From Mucilaginibacter auburnensis (lineage in GTDB: Bacteria; Bacteroidota; Bacteroidia; Sphingobacteriales; Sphingobacteriaceae): a stretch of 64,000 nt of DNA. The notes under the pieces were generated by a model. It did not search any database. It saw only the letters and a program-made list of their open reading frames with translations, and had not been told where the DNA came from. The stretch spans positions 930,001-994,000 of the forward strand of contig NZ_PGFJ01000001.1 of assembly GCF_002797815.1 (NCBI RefSeq), read 5' to 3'. Within the stretch, counting starts at the first letter, position 1. Each line of letters begins with the position of its first letter. The position numbers were made by a program, and so were the translations under genes. Of the stretch, positions 44,576 through 53,797 are shown piece by piece.

Positions 44576-44583
44576 TAACTTTG
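44576..44583 (+). promoter_or_regulatory. -7 promoter box for glyA
   Basis: TAACTTTG matches TAnnTTTG and ends 22 bases before the glyA ATG. Confidence 0.55.
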
Positions 44584-44605
44584 CTAACGTTTTTTAACAA
44601 TAACA

Positions 44606-45892
44606 ATGAAAAGAGATAAACTAATATTTAAGCTGTTAGACGAAGAGCAGCAGCGCCAGGAAGAAGGTTTGGAACTTATTGCATCAGAAAACTTTGTTAG
44701 CTTACAGGTGATGGAAGCAGCAGGTTCTGTTGCTACCAACAAATATGCCGAAGGCCTTCCGGGTAAGCGTTATTATGGTGGCTGCCAAATAGTTGATGAG
44801 ATTGAAACCATCGCTATTGACCGCGCTAAACAACTGTTTAACGCCGAGTGGGTTAACGTGCAGCCGCACTCAGGCGCGCAGGCTAACGCCGCTGTAATGC
44901 TGGCTTGCTTACAGCCCGGCGACAAAATATTAGGTTTTGACCTTTCTCATGGTGGTCACTTAACGCATGGTTCGGGTGTTAACTTTTCGGGTAAACTTTA
45001 CGAGCCGCACTTTTATGGCGTTAAAAAAGAAACCGGTTATGTTGATTACGATCAGTTGAAAGAGGTTGCCCTGCGTGAAAAACCGAAGATGATCATCTGC
45101 GGTGCATCGGCTTACTCACGCGATTGGGATTACGCTTTCATTCGTGAGGTTGCTGATCAAATTGGTGCAATTGTACTGGCAGATATATCTCACCCGGCAG
45201 GTTTAATTGCACGCGGTTTATTGACAGATCCGCTTCCGCATTGCCATATTGTTAGCACTACTACCCACAAAACCCTTCGTGGCCCACGTGGTGGTTTGAT
45301 CATGATGGGTAAAGACTTTGAAAACCCATGGGGCTTAAAAACACCTAAAGGCGAGATCAGGATGATGTCAAACTTGTTGGATATGGCTGTTTTTCCCGGT
45401 ACTCAAGGTGGCCCGTTGGAGCACATTATTGCCGCTAAAGCTGTTGCTTTTGCAGAGGCTTTGTCTGACAGTTATTTGAAATACATAGTACAGGTTAAAA
45501 AGAATGGCGCGGCTTTGGCTAAGGCATTTATTGAACTTGGATACGAAATTGTATCGGGCGGTACAGATAACCATTTGGTGTTAATTGACCTGCGTAACAA
45601 AGGGGTAACCGGTAAAGCTGCTGAGAATGCTTTGGTGAAAGCTGATATCACTATCAACAAAAACATGGTTCCGTTTGATGATAAGTCGCCTTTCATCACT
45701 TCAGGTATCCGTATCGGTACTGCTGCGGTTACTACCCGCGGTATGAAAGAGAAACAGATGGAAGCTATTGTTGCCTTGGTTGACGAGGTAATAAAAGATC
45801 CGGAAAACGAACTTTCTCTAAATAAAGTACGTAAAAAGGTGCATAAGTTAACGGAGCAGTTTCCGTTATATGCTGAGAAAGATAAAGAATAA
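44606..45892 (+). CDS. glyA: Serine hydroxymethyltransferase
   Basis: A 428-residue PLP enzyme that converts serine and tetrahydrofolate to glycine and 5,10-methylene-tetrahydrofolate. The PLP lysine is Lys222 in [21 protein letters not shown] and KRYYGG at the N-terminus are typical. The stop is immediately followed by the ATG of a hybrid kinase gene, with no spacer. An inverted repeat and -7 box lie upstream. Confidence 0.96.
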   Translation: MKRDKLIFKLLDEEQQRQEEGLELIASENFVSLQVMEAAGSVATNKYAEGLPGKRYYGGCQIVDEIETIAIDRAKQLFNAEWVNVQPHSGAQANAAVMLACLQPGDKILGFDLSHGGHLTHGSGVNFSGKLYEPHFYGVKKETGYVDYDQLKEVALREKPKMIICGASAYSRDWDYAFIREVADQIGAIVLADISHPAGLIARGLLTDPLPHCHIVSTTTHKTLRGPRGGLIMMGKDFENPWGLKTPKGEIRMMSNLLDMAVFPGTQGGPLEHIIAAKAVAFAEALSDSYLKYIVQVKKNGAALAKAFIELGYEIVSGGTDNHLVLIDLRNKGVTGKAAENALVKADITINKNMVPFDDKSPFITSGIRIGTAAVTTRGMKEKQMEAIVALVDEVIKDPENELSLNKVRKKVHKLTEQFPLYAEKDKE

Positions 45893-48800
45893 ATGATACA
45901 AAGGCAGGATAACCAAACAGACACAGAAGCTAAGCGGCTTGAAGCCCTTAACTCCTACAATGTTTTGGATACTTTGCCCGAAAAAGAATACGACGCAATT
46001 ACGCGCCTGGCATCTTACATTTGCCAGGCGCCTATTGCACTAATTACCCTTATTGATGAGGAAAGACAGTGGTTCAAGTCATCAATAGGTATTGATATTG
46101 ACCAGACCTCTCGCCAGGACGCATTCTGCAACCAAACTATACTTAGCGACGAAATTTTAGAAATAGATAACGCAGAGGAAGACGAGCTATTTAAGAACAA
46201 TCCTTTTGTTACAGGCAGCGCCCATGTGCGGTTTTACGCCGGAGCCCCTCTAATTGATCCCGAAGGGCATCGTTTAGGTTCATTATGCGTTATTGACACC
46301 GTGCCGCGCAGTTTGAATGAACAACAGCGTGATGCCTTGCGCACTTTAGCAAGTGAAGTGATGTCGCATCTGGTATTGCGAAAGCAAAAACGCGAGTTGG
46401 AAAGATCACTGGAGATACACAAGCAATTTTCCACGCTTTTTAATATCTCTCCGGAAATACACTACATAGCCGGTGCAGATTCATCCATAGAGTTTATTAA
46501 TGATGCTGTAACAGGTATATTAGGCTACACTCCTCAACAGGCCATTGGCAGATCGTTATGGGAGTTTGTGGTGAGTAAAAACCGTGAGCAGTTTTTACCA
46601 CTTATTGAAATGGCGGTAAAAACAGGTCTTCCCTTTGAACTGGAAACGCAAACTATTTCTTCCGGTGGCGAACCTAAATGGATTTCCTGGTGTGCCGTTC
46701 ATAAAGCAGGTAAATGGTACGCCAGCGGTAGGGATATTACCTATCAAAAGCAAGTTACACAGGAGCTGGAGCAACTATCGTTAGTTGCAAGCAGCATGGT
46801 AAATGGTTGCAGCATTAGCGATGCCAACGACAATGTTATATGGACCAACAATGCGTTCAGCAACATTACCGGTTATGATTTTAATGATGTACAAGGTAGG
46901 CGCCTTAAAGATGTTTTAGTGCCAGATGTTAACGATACCGAAAGCACCAGGCAGTATAATGAGAAGATCGAATCAAAAAAGGCATATTCTGCACATGTAT
47001 ATGCCACCCGTAAGAATGGTGAGCAAGTTTGGCTTTCTGTAATTACATCCGTTACTTATAACAATAATGGTGATGTAGATCGTTACATTAGAATAATATC
47101 AGATATAACATCGCGCAAAACAACACAACATGACCTTGAGATATTGTCGTTTGCAGCACACAAATCTCCAGCGGGTATGCTTACGCGTGATGCCGAAGGT
47201 CACGTTTTATGGATGAATGAAGCGGTAGAAAAAATAACCGGATATACGCTTTCAGAAATGAAAGGCAAAAAGTTTGGTACTACATTGCTTGGGCCTGATA
47301 CTGATATGAGCGTATTTCAAGGTGCTTTTGAAGCATTTAATCAAGGCCGCCCATATGATATTGAAATATTGATATACAGAAAAGACGGTGCACCACGTTG
47401 GGTAAACCTATCCAACAATCCGCTTAAAAATGACAAAGGAGTAATTGAACGGCAGGTAGGGGCTGTAATTGATATTACTGAGCGGAAACACGCAGAAAAT
47501 GAATTAAAGCTCCTTTCGCTGGTGGCAAGCAGCATTAATAGTGGCGTGGTAATTAACAACAGCAAAGGTGAAATTGAGTGGGTTAACCCGGCATTTGAGA
47601 AAATTACAGGCTACAGTTTTAAGGATGTAACAAAAAAACATTTGGGGGATGTAATTCAGGGTGAATTAACGGATACCTTTATTATTCAAAATGCCCGTGA
47701 ACTCTCAAAAAATAAAAAATCGTTCGAAGTTGACCTGCTGGCTTACCGTAAAGATAGAAAACCGATGTGGATCTCTGTGATCAATTCGGTGATTTTGAAT
47801 AAGAGCGGCGAAGTTGAAAAGTACATTGAAGTTATAATTGATATAAGCGCCAAAAAGAAGGTTGAACTGGAGCTGATCACAGCTAAGGAAGAAGCGCTGC
47901 AGTTAAGCAGGGCTAAAGATATGTTCATATCTGTAATGACGCATGAGATCCGTACCCCGCTTAACGCGGTTATAGGAATGTCTCATTTGCTGCAGGAAGC
48001 CAATCCCGATCCCGCACAAAAGGAAAACCTGGACATACTCAAATTTTCTGCAGAAAATTTGATGCTGCTTATCAATGATGTGTTGGATTTTACCAAAATA
48101 GAAACCGGCAATATTCAGCTGGAAAAAGCCAGTGTTGACCTAAGGGATCTGGTTCAGGGCATTACGGGTTCTATGCACTTTAAAACGCAGGAAAAAAGCA
48201 TTCAGCTTATACAAAAAATAGATGAGCAGATACCTGGGAATATTATTGGCGACAGAACACGGTTGGCGCAAATATTACTTAACCTGGTAAGCAACGCGGT
48301 TAAGTTTACAGATGCTGGCAGCATTACAGTTGAGCTAAAGGTAATTGAGCAAAACAATAACGATGTGCGCATACGTTTTGCCGTGGCTGATACAGGCATT
48401 GGTATAGCAAATAACAAATTAAATACGATATTTGAGTCGTTTAAACAGGCCGAGGCCGATACCACACGCAAATATGGTGGTACAGGTTTAGGATTGGCCA
48501 TAAGCAAAAGGCTGATAGAGCTGCACGATTCGCGTATTAACGTGGAGAGTACATTAGGCAAGGGGTCAAACTTTTGGTTTACGGTAACATTTAAAAAGGC
48601 AAACGGAGCAGAAAATAATAACATCAACGTGGAATCAGGTTTAAATATTAATGTGCTGGTGGTTGACGATAACCAGATTAACCGCTTACTGATCAATAAA
48701 ATACTTACCAAATGGGGAGCTACTGTTGATTTTGCCGAAAATGGCTTACAGGCGGTAAATAAGGTTGAAACCAACAATAACTATGATGTTGTGCTTATGG

Positions 48801-49018
48801 ACATACACATGCCTGAAATGGGCGGACTGGAAGCCACGCAGGTTATCCGCTCAAAACCTGATGCCTACTTTAAACAACTCCCTATTATAGCATTGACAGC
48901 ATCAATGCTTACCAACCAGATGAGCCAGATAGGCGATGCCGGGATGAATGATTATATTTTGAAGCCCTTTGAACCAAAAGCGCTTTTTGAAAAGTTAAGC
49001 CGCTACCAAAAATCTTAG
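45893..49018 (+). CDS. Hybrid sensor histidine kinase (GAF, four PAS, receiver)
   Basis: A 1041-residue soluble hybrid kinase. It has a GAF domain (about 20-165), four PAS/PAC domains (about 175-290, 290-415, 415-540, 540-665), HisKA with VMTHEIRTPLNAV, and an ATPase domain with NLVSNAVKFTD and GTGLGLAIS. A C-terminal receiver (about 920-1040) has the phospho-Asp in VVLMDIHMPEMGG and a Lys in ILKPFEP. No output domain follows, so a phosphorelay partner elsewhere is expected. It starts directly after glyA. Confidence 0.92.
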   Translation: MIQRQDNQTDTEAKRLEALNSYNVLDTLPEKEYDAITRLASYICQAPIALITLIDEERQWFKSSIGIDIDQTSRQDAFCNQTILSDEILEIDNAEEDELFKNNPFVTGSAHVRFYAGAPLIDPEGHRLGSLCVIDTVPRSLNEQQRDALRTLASEVMSHLVLRKQKRELERSLEIHKQFSTLFNISPEIHYIAGADSSIEFINDAVTGILGYTPQQAIGRSLWEFVVSKNREQFLPLIEMAVKTGLPFELETQTISSGGEPKWISWCAVHKAGKWYASGRDITYQKQVTQELEQLSLVASSMVNGCSISDANDNVIWTNNAFSNITGYDFNDVQGRRLKDVLVPDVNDTESTRQYNEKIESKKAYSAHVYATRKNGEQVWLSVITSVTYNNNGDVDRYIRIISDITSRKTTQHDLEILSFAAHKSPAGMLTRDAEGHVLWMNEAVEKITGYTLSEMKGKKFGTTLLGPDTDMSVFQGAFEAFNQGRPYDIEILIYRKDGAPRWVNLSNNPLKNDKGVIERQVGAVIDITERKHAENELKLLSLVASSINSGVVINNSKGEIEWVNPAFEKITGYSFKDVTKKHLGDVIQGELTDTFIIQNARELSKNKKSFEVDLLAYRKDRKPMWISVINSVILNKSGEVEKYIEVIIDISAKKKVELELITAKEEALQLSRAKDMFISVMTHEIRTPLNAVIGMSHLLQEANPDPAQKENLDILKFSAENLMLLINDVLDFTKIETGNIQLEKASVDLRDLVQGITGSMHFKTQEKSIQLIQKIDEQIPGNIIGDRTRLAQILLNLVSNAVKFTDAGSITVELKVIEQNNNDVRIRFAVADTGIGIANNKLNTIFESFKQAEADTTRKYGGTGLGLAISKRLIELHDSRINVESTLGKGSNFWFTVTFKKANGAENNNINVESGLNINVLVVDDNQINRLLINKILTKWGATVDFAENGLQAVNKVETNNNYDVVLMDIHMPEMGGLEATQVIRSKPDAYFKQLPIIALTASMLTNQMSQIGDAGMNDYILKPFEPKALFEKLSRYQKS

Positions 49019-49045
49019 CAGTGTTGTATTGGCTATGCTGTAGCA

Positions 49046-49063
49046 CAAAACTGTATAGTTTTG
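49046..49063 (+). terminator. Weak hairpin after the hybrid kinase
   Basis: CAAAACT/AGTTTTG, 7 bp with a GTAT loop, 27 bases after the stop. No proper T run follows, so it may not terminate. Confidence 0.3.
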
Positions 49064-49176
49064 GGTGCAATTGTATGTTTTTGACAATACTATTGAGCTT
49101 ATAGTAATTTTTCTTTTAAAACTTTTAGTTGTAGGTGCGATTTTTGAATTCAGGGTAACATTAATTGATGTTACTT

Positions 49177-49938
49177 ATGAAACGATTATTATTTTTTGCC
49201 GCTATTTTAAGCGTAGGTTTTTTTTCGTGTAAAAAAGACAGAGATCCCAAAAGAGACAGAGCAAATGTTACGGTAAAACTCACCGATGCCCCGGGTGCTT
49301 TTAGCGCCGTAATGCTAAACGTTAAGGAAGTTATTATTATTACCGATCAAGGTCAGCAAAGTTTTCCGGTTAATGCAGGGCTGGTTAATATTTTACGATA
49401 TCGTAACGGCCGAGACACCGTTATAGCAGGGGGAGATGTGCCTGCCGGCAACATACAACAAATACGTTTAGTGTTGAATGAGAATGGTAACCGGGTAGTT
49501 GTAAATGGCACGTCGCAAGACCTTACTACGCCGAGTGGCCAAACATCTGGAGTGAAGTTAAATCTTCAGCAAACCCTTACCCCCGGCGTTGCTTACACTA
49601 TTAAGCTTGATTTTGACGTGACTAAATCAATTGTGCTTACCGGTAACGGAAAGTATATTTTAAAACCGGTTATTCGCGCAATTGCCGATGCAACCTCCGG
49701 CGTACTTACAGGTACAGTGTCACCTGCTACATCAATGCCTAAGGTTTATGCAATTGCAGGTACGGATACCGTGGGCACCATGGCTGATGCTGATGGAAGA
49801 TTTTACTTTCAGGGCCTTGCAGCCGGAACTTATTCTGTAAGGTTTGAGCCGCTTTCTCCGTATCAGGTTAAGACTGTTACCGGTGTCACAGTATCCACCG
49901 GACAAGTTAAGGATATGGGCGTTGTACCTATGAATTAA
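49177..49938 (+). CDS. DUF4382 domain-containing lipoprotein
   Basis: A 253-residue lipoprotein. The signal peptide has its lipobox near Cys19 (FFSCKKD), with the charged follow-up residues common in surface-exposed Bacteroidota lipoproteins. A DUF4382 domain (VTVKLTDAPGAFSAVMLNVKEV at residue 30 onward) spans about 150 residues. A C-terminal carboxypeptidase-regulatory-like repeat (ADGRFYFQGLAAGTYSVRF) follows. The function is unknown. I start at MKRLLFF; two earlier ATG/TTG codons are possible. Confidence 0.85.
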   Translation: MKRLLFFAAILSVGFFSCKKDRDPKRDRANVTVKLTDAPGAFSAVMLNVKEVIIITDQGQQSFPVNAGLVNILRYRNGRDTVIAGGDVPAGNIQQIRLVLNENGNRVVVNGTSQDLTTPSGQTSGVKLNLQQTLTPGVAYTIKLDFDVTKSIVLTGNGKYILKPVIRAIADATSGVLTGTVSPATSMPKVYAIAGTDTVGTMADADGRFYFQGLAAGTYSVRFEPLSPYQVKTVTGVTVSTGQVKDMGVVPMN

Positions 49939-49953
49939 TTATTATTTTTTGAT

Positions 49954-50002
49954 TTACTGAATTATTGGTTTGAGCTTTTGCTCGAAAAAGATAATTCAGT
50001 AA
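49954..50002. terminator. Candidate terminator between DUF4382 gene and comF
   Basis: Twelve-base arms TTACTGAATTAT/ATAATTCAGTAA enclose a smaller GAGC/GCTC hairpin. It lies between convergent genes and is AT-rich, so its strength is doubtful. Confidence 0.5.
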
Positions 50003-50048
50003 TTCAATGTTTAAATCGTTAATTAAAAGTTAATAATTCAACATTAAC

Positions 50049-50747
50049 TTACTCCGCATATGCAATTGTAGCTATGCTTAATTTCGCTCCCTCAATTTTA
50101 AGTAGTTCAATACCGCAGGCCTCTAATGTGGAACCTGTAGTAACAGTGTCATCCACCAGCAAAATATGCTTGCCTGTTAATTCACCGGGCTTGCTAACGC
50201 TAAAAACCTCTTTCATATTCTCAAACCGGGCAAAGCGGGACTTATGAGTTTGTGTTGCTGTGTTTATTGTTCTGATGAGGTTGTTTTCTAAAACAGAAAC
50301 GTTAAGTCTTTCTGCCAAACCTTGGGCAAATTGAGCACTCTGATTATAACCGCGTTCGCGCATGCGGCGTTTATGTAACGGCACAGGTATAATCAGGTCG
50401 ATATGTTTAAAGCGGTCGTTTTTTGTTAATTGATCGCCTGCCATAACGCCTAACACATTACCTATTTGCGGCATGTTTTTATATTTTAAATGATGTAGCA
50501 GGTTTTGCACCTTTCCGCCTTTCGAAAAGTAATACATAGCATACGCCGCTTCAATATTCAATTTGCCCCAAAATTGCTGCGCTACTACATTTTCAGGCTG
50601 TAAATGAAAGTTGGTAAAAGGTAAACTATAGCGGCAATCTGTACATATAACATGCTCGTTGGCAACCAACGCCTCGCCACATGCCGGGCACAGGTGAGGA
50701 AACAATAGCGCAGTAAAATCTGACCAATAGCGCGTGAGCAGGTTCAT
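50049..50747 (-). CDS. ComF family protein
   Basis: A 232-residue cytoplasmic protein. The N-terminus carries a zinc-binding CPACGEALVANEHVICTDC, and the C-terminal half is a phosphoribosyltransferase-like fold with the PRPP loop ILLVDDTVTTGSTLE. ComF proteins take part in DNA uptake in naturally transformable bacteria, but many members are not linked to competence, so this role is inference. It is upstream of no recognised com genes here. Confidence 0.85.
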   Translation of the reverse strand: MNLLTRYWSDFTALLFPHLCPACGEALVANEHVICTDCRYSLPFTNFHLQPENVVAQQFWGKLNIEAAYAMYYFSKGGKVQNLLHHLKYKNMPQIGNVLGVMAGDQLTKNDRFKHIDLIIPVPLHKRRMRERGYNQSAQFAQGLAERLNVSVLENNLIRTINTATQTHKSRFARFENMKEVFSVSKPGELTGKHILLVDDTVTTGSTLEACGIELLKIEGAKLSIATIAYAE

Positions 50748-50953
50748 ACTGTTAAATTACGTGATATCAGTTTAAGTTTATGCACTCAGGGTAAAAAATT
50801 GTTAAACCACAACACAGGTAGCGACGCAGTAGGTTTGTAATGTAATTGATTATTAAAAATTTACACCTATCGCCGGTAACGTCAGGTAATAACTTTTAAG
50901 TTAGAATTTTTATACTCAAAATCAACCCAATTTAACTTTATCAGTAAGATAGG

Positions 50954-52006
50954 TTACTTGCCGTCTTTAATAGCCAATTGTCCGCAGGCCGCGTCAATGT
51001 CCTTACCACGGCTGCGGCGTATGTGGGTATTTACGCCTTGTTTGCGCAGAAATTCGGCAAATGCTTCAACGCGGTCTTCGCCGGCATTTAAGTAGTCGGC
51101 AAACGCAATGGGGTTATATTCGATGATATTTACTTTGCATGGCAAATGCTTACAGAAACGGGCCAGTTCAGCAGCGTCCTGTAAGGTGTCATTCACACCA
51201 TCAAAAATAATGTACTCGTAAGTTACCGGATTTTTGGTTTTGGCGTAGTAGTACTTCAATGCTTCGGCCAATGCTTTCAATGAGTTTTGCTCATTAATGG
51301 GCATAATGGTGTTGCGTTTTTCATCATTCGCAGCATGCAGCGATAAAGCCAGGTTAAACTTTACATTATCATCGCCCAGCTTTTTGATCATTTTGGCAAT
51401 GCCGGCGGTTGATACGGTGATACGCTTGGCTGCCATATTCAAACCATCTTCAGAAGTAAGCTTGTGAATCGACTCTAAAACGTTTTTGTAATTGAGTAAA
51501 GGTTCGCCCATACCCATATAAACAATGTTGCTTAAGGGAATGCCATAATTTTCGCGTGCCTGCTTATCAATCAACACAACCTGGTCGTAAATTTCATCAG
51601 CATTTAGGTTGCGTTTACGTTCCATATAGCCCGTAGCACAAAATTTACACGTTAAACTACAGCCTACTTGTGAGGATACACAGGCCGTCATGCGCTCGGG
51701 TGTAGGAATTAAAACGCCCTCAATTAGGTGGCTATCGTGTAAAATGAAAGAATTTTTTATAGTTTTATCAGCACTAAATTGGGAGTTATTAATTTTTACA
51801 TTATTAATTACAAATTTATCCTCCAGTTTAGTGCGAAGTTCTTTTGAAATATTGCTCATCTCGTCAAAAGAAAAGCATGATTTTTTCCATAGCCATTCGT
51901 ATACCTGTTTAGCGCGGAAACCCTTTTCGTTCATTTCCGAAAAATGTTTCTGCAAATTTTCCAGGCTTAAGCTGCGGATGTCGATCTTTTCTGTAACGCT
52001 GTTCAC
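50954..52006 (-). CDS. rlmN: 23S rRNA adenine-C2 methyltransferase RlmN
   Basis: A 350-residue radical SAM enzyme that methylates A2503 of 23S rRNA and can act on tRNA. The cluster cysteines are Cys116, Cys120 and Cys123 in VGCSLTCKFCATG. The methyl-carrying Cys is Cys341 in DIDAACGQL. The start is the GTG at 52006, since no ATG lies in frame upstream, and a -7 box ends five bases before it. Confidence 0.94.
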   Translation of the reverse strand: MNSVTEKIDIRSLSLENLQKHFSEMNEKGFRAKQVYEWLWKKSCFSFDEMSNISKELRTKLEDKFVINNVKINNSQFSADKTIKNSFILHDSHLIEGVLIPTPERMTACVSSQVGCSLTCKFCATGYMERKRNLNADEIYDQVVLIDKQARENYGIPLSNIVYMGMGEPLLNYKNVLESIHKLTSEDGLNMAAKRITVSTAGIAKMIKKLGDDNVKFNLALSLHAANDEKRNTIMPINEQNSLKALAEALKYYYAKTKNPVTYEYIIFDGVNDTLQDAAELARFCKHLPCKVNIIEYNPIAFADYLNAGEDRVEAFAEFLRKQGVNTHIRRSRGKDIDAACGQLAIKDGK

Positions 52007-52010
52007 GCCA

Positions 52011-52018
52011 CAAAAATA
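52011..52018 (-). promoter_or_regulatory. -7 promoter box for rlmN
   Basis: On the minus strand TATTTTTG matches TAnnTTTG and ends four bases before the GTG start, which predicts a nearly leaderless mRNA. Confidence 0.5.
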
Positions 52019-52133
52019 CGAAAATTAAGAAGTGTATTTTTAAATCGTAATGTCAAAAACAATTAACTTTTAATTATTGTTTTTTAACTTTATTGAAGGT
52101 TCGTTAACGGATTGAGTAAAACTATATAGATGC

Positions 52134-53306
52134 ATGAAAATTTTTAGAGCCGATTACGTTTTTCCTATTAATGCCGAACCAATTAAAAACGGGGCCGTTG
52201 TTACAGCCGACGATGGTAAGATCATCTCCGTTGCTGAAGACATCCCTCCCGACTATGCACACATTACAATAGAAGAATTTAGTGGTATTTTATGTCCGGG
52301 GTTTATCAATGCCCATTGTCATGTTGAACTTTCGCATCTTAAAGATAAAATTACTGATGGCGAAGGCCTGGTAACATTTATTCAGAATGTTCAATTACAT
52401 AGAAACGCCACACAACCAGAGATTGAAGCAGCAGCCTTAGCCGCTGATGAAGCCATGTATAAAAATGGTATAGTTGCCGTTGGTGATATTTCAAATAGCA
52501 ATGTCACGGTTGCTTTAAAAGCAAAGAGTAAACTGTACTACCACACTTTTGTTGAGGCTTTCGGTTTTTTGCCGCAAAGGGCCGAAGAAGTTTTTGAAAA
52601 GTCATTAAAGCTGGTAAGCGAGTTTAATCCTCAGCCTTGTTCTGTAACGCCTCATGCGCCTTATTCTGTTTCGAAAGATCTTTTTAAACTCATTAAGCGC
52701 TACGCCGACAACAACAGAAACCTTATGAGCATGCACAACCAGGAGTGCGAAGATGAAAACAAATTTTTCAGGTATAAGTTAGGCCGGTTTAACGACTTAT
52801 ATGCTCATTTTGGCATGGATATAAGTTTCTTTAAGCCGCAGGCTCGTAATTCTTTGCAATCTGTATTGCCGCTGCTTTCCAGTAAGAGAGATATTTTGCT
52901 GGTGCATAATACCTGCACTAACTTAAAAGATATTTACTTTTTAAAGCGATTTGACCATAAAATACATTGGTGCTTTTGCCCTAATGCCAATATTTACATT
53001 GAGGGTACGCTGCCAAAAATAGATTTGTTTATTGATCAGGGCTTTAACATAACTCTTGGTACCGATAGCCTGGCATCTAATTACAAACTATGTATTTTAA
53101 GCGAAATGGCTACCCTGCAAAAGCATTTTCCAACGTTATCATTAGCACGGTTGTTAGAATGGGGTACCCTAAATGGCGCTAAATTTTTGGGCGTTGATAA
53201 TAATATGGGGTCGCTTGAGCCAGGTAAAACCCCTGGTATTAATTTGATAACAGGTTTAAATGATCTAACACTAACATCGGAAACGAAAGTGAGACGGTTA
53301 GTGTAA
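52134..53306 (+). CDS. Amidohydrolase family protein (deaminase-like)
   Basis: A 390-residue metal-dependent hydrolase. The first metal ligands are His61 and His63 in NAHCHVELSH, with further His in VTPHAPYSVS and LVHNTCTN, and an Asp in TLGTDSLASN. The pattern resembles the cytosine/guanine and aminofutalosine deaminase branch of amidohydrolases. The exact substrate is not clear, and no menaquinone (mqn) genes are beside it. It is divergent from rlmN. Confidence 0.8.
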   Translation: MKIFRADYVFPINAEPIKNGAVVTADDGKIISVAEDIPPDYAHITIEEFSGILCPGFINAHCHVELSHLKDKITDGEGLVTFIQNVQLHRNATQPEIEAAALAADEAMYKNGIVAVGDISNSNVTVALKAKSKLYYHTFVEAFGFLPQRAEEVFEKSLKLVSEFNPQPCSVTPHAPYSVSKDLFKLIKRYADNNRNLMSMHNQECEDENKFFRYKLGRFNDLYAHFGMDISFFKPQARNSLQSVLPLLSSKRDILLVHNTCTNLKDIYFLKRFDHKIHWCFCPNANIYIEGTLPKIDLFIDQGFNITLGTDSLASNYKLCILSEMATLQKHFPTLSLARLLEWGTLNGAKFLGVDNNMGSLEPGKTPGINLITGLNDLTLTSETKVRRLV

Positions 53307-53373
53307 GATTGTTCTAAGGTTGAAATGTTGTACAGTTGGCTTGTTTTATTTATTCGCTAAACTTTCAACATTG

Positions 53374-53381
53374 TAACTTTG
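53374..53381 (+). promoter_or_regulatory. -7 promoter box for acylphosphatase
   Basis: TAACTTTG matches TAnnTTTG and ends 18 bases before the ATG at 53400. Confidence 0.5.
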
Positions 53382-53399
53382 CAACCTTACAACAACAAA

Positions 53400-53684
53400 A
53401 TGAAACATCTTGATATAACGGTTAAAGGCAAAGTGCAGGGTGTGTTTTATCGCGCGTCTACCAAAGCTGTAGCCGACCAGTTAGGTATACGCGGCACGGT
53501 TAAAAATGAGCCCGATGGCAACGTTGTCATTGAAGCAGAAGGCGACCCAGCTTTGTTGGACCTGTTTTTAGACTGGTGCAAAGAAGGCCCCGAAAACGCA
53601 GAAGTTACCGCTGTTGAAACTAATGAGGGCGAATTAAAAAACTATCGTAATTTTGAAGTAGTAAAGCGGGGTTTGTTCAAATAG
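53400..53684 (+). CDS. acyP: Acylphosphatase
   Basis: A 94-residue enzyme that hydrolyses acyl phosphates. The catalytic Arg is Arg18 (GKVQGVFYRAST) and the catalytic Asn is Asn36 (TVKNEPDGNV), matching the family. I start at MKHLDITVKG; seven upstream codons overlap the -7 box. It is a single-gene unit followed by a degenerate inverted repeat. Confidence 0.94.
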   Translation: MKHLDITVKGKVQGVFYRASTKAVADQLGIRGTVKNEPDGNVVIEAEGDPALLDLFLDWCKEGPENAEVTAVETNEGELKNYRNFEVVKRGLFK

Positions 53685-53693
53685 CACTACTCC

Positions 53694-53775
53694 GTCATGC
53701 CGAATTTATTCCCGCATCTCAAACGCCCGGTCAGGTATCGGGTATTGATGGGATGCTGAACACTTTTAGCATGAC
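53694..53775. repeat. Degenerate REP-like inverted repeat
   Basis: GTCATGC at 53694 and GCATGAC at 53769 bracket inner GCATC/GATGC segments, so the unit can fold into an imperfect stem-loop of about 80 bases. It differs in sequence from the thr-gap repeat and is probably another family. Confidence 0.6.
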
Positions 53776-53797
53776 ATACACTTAATATAACATTTCA

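Noticed and set aside
45472..45924. A minus-strand open frame over the glyA 3' end
   Set aside because: It is antisense to conserved glyA codons and matches no family.
48202..48777. A 191-codon open frame on the minus strand inside the hybrid kinase gene
   Set aside because: It lies wholly antisense to conserved HisKA/ATPase/receiver sequence, has a low-complexity Ser/Leu-rich translation and no family motif.
53694..53775. Terminator of acylphosphatase
   Set aside because: The outer arms are only 7 bp and there is no T run, so it fits a degraded repeat element better.
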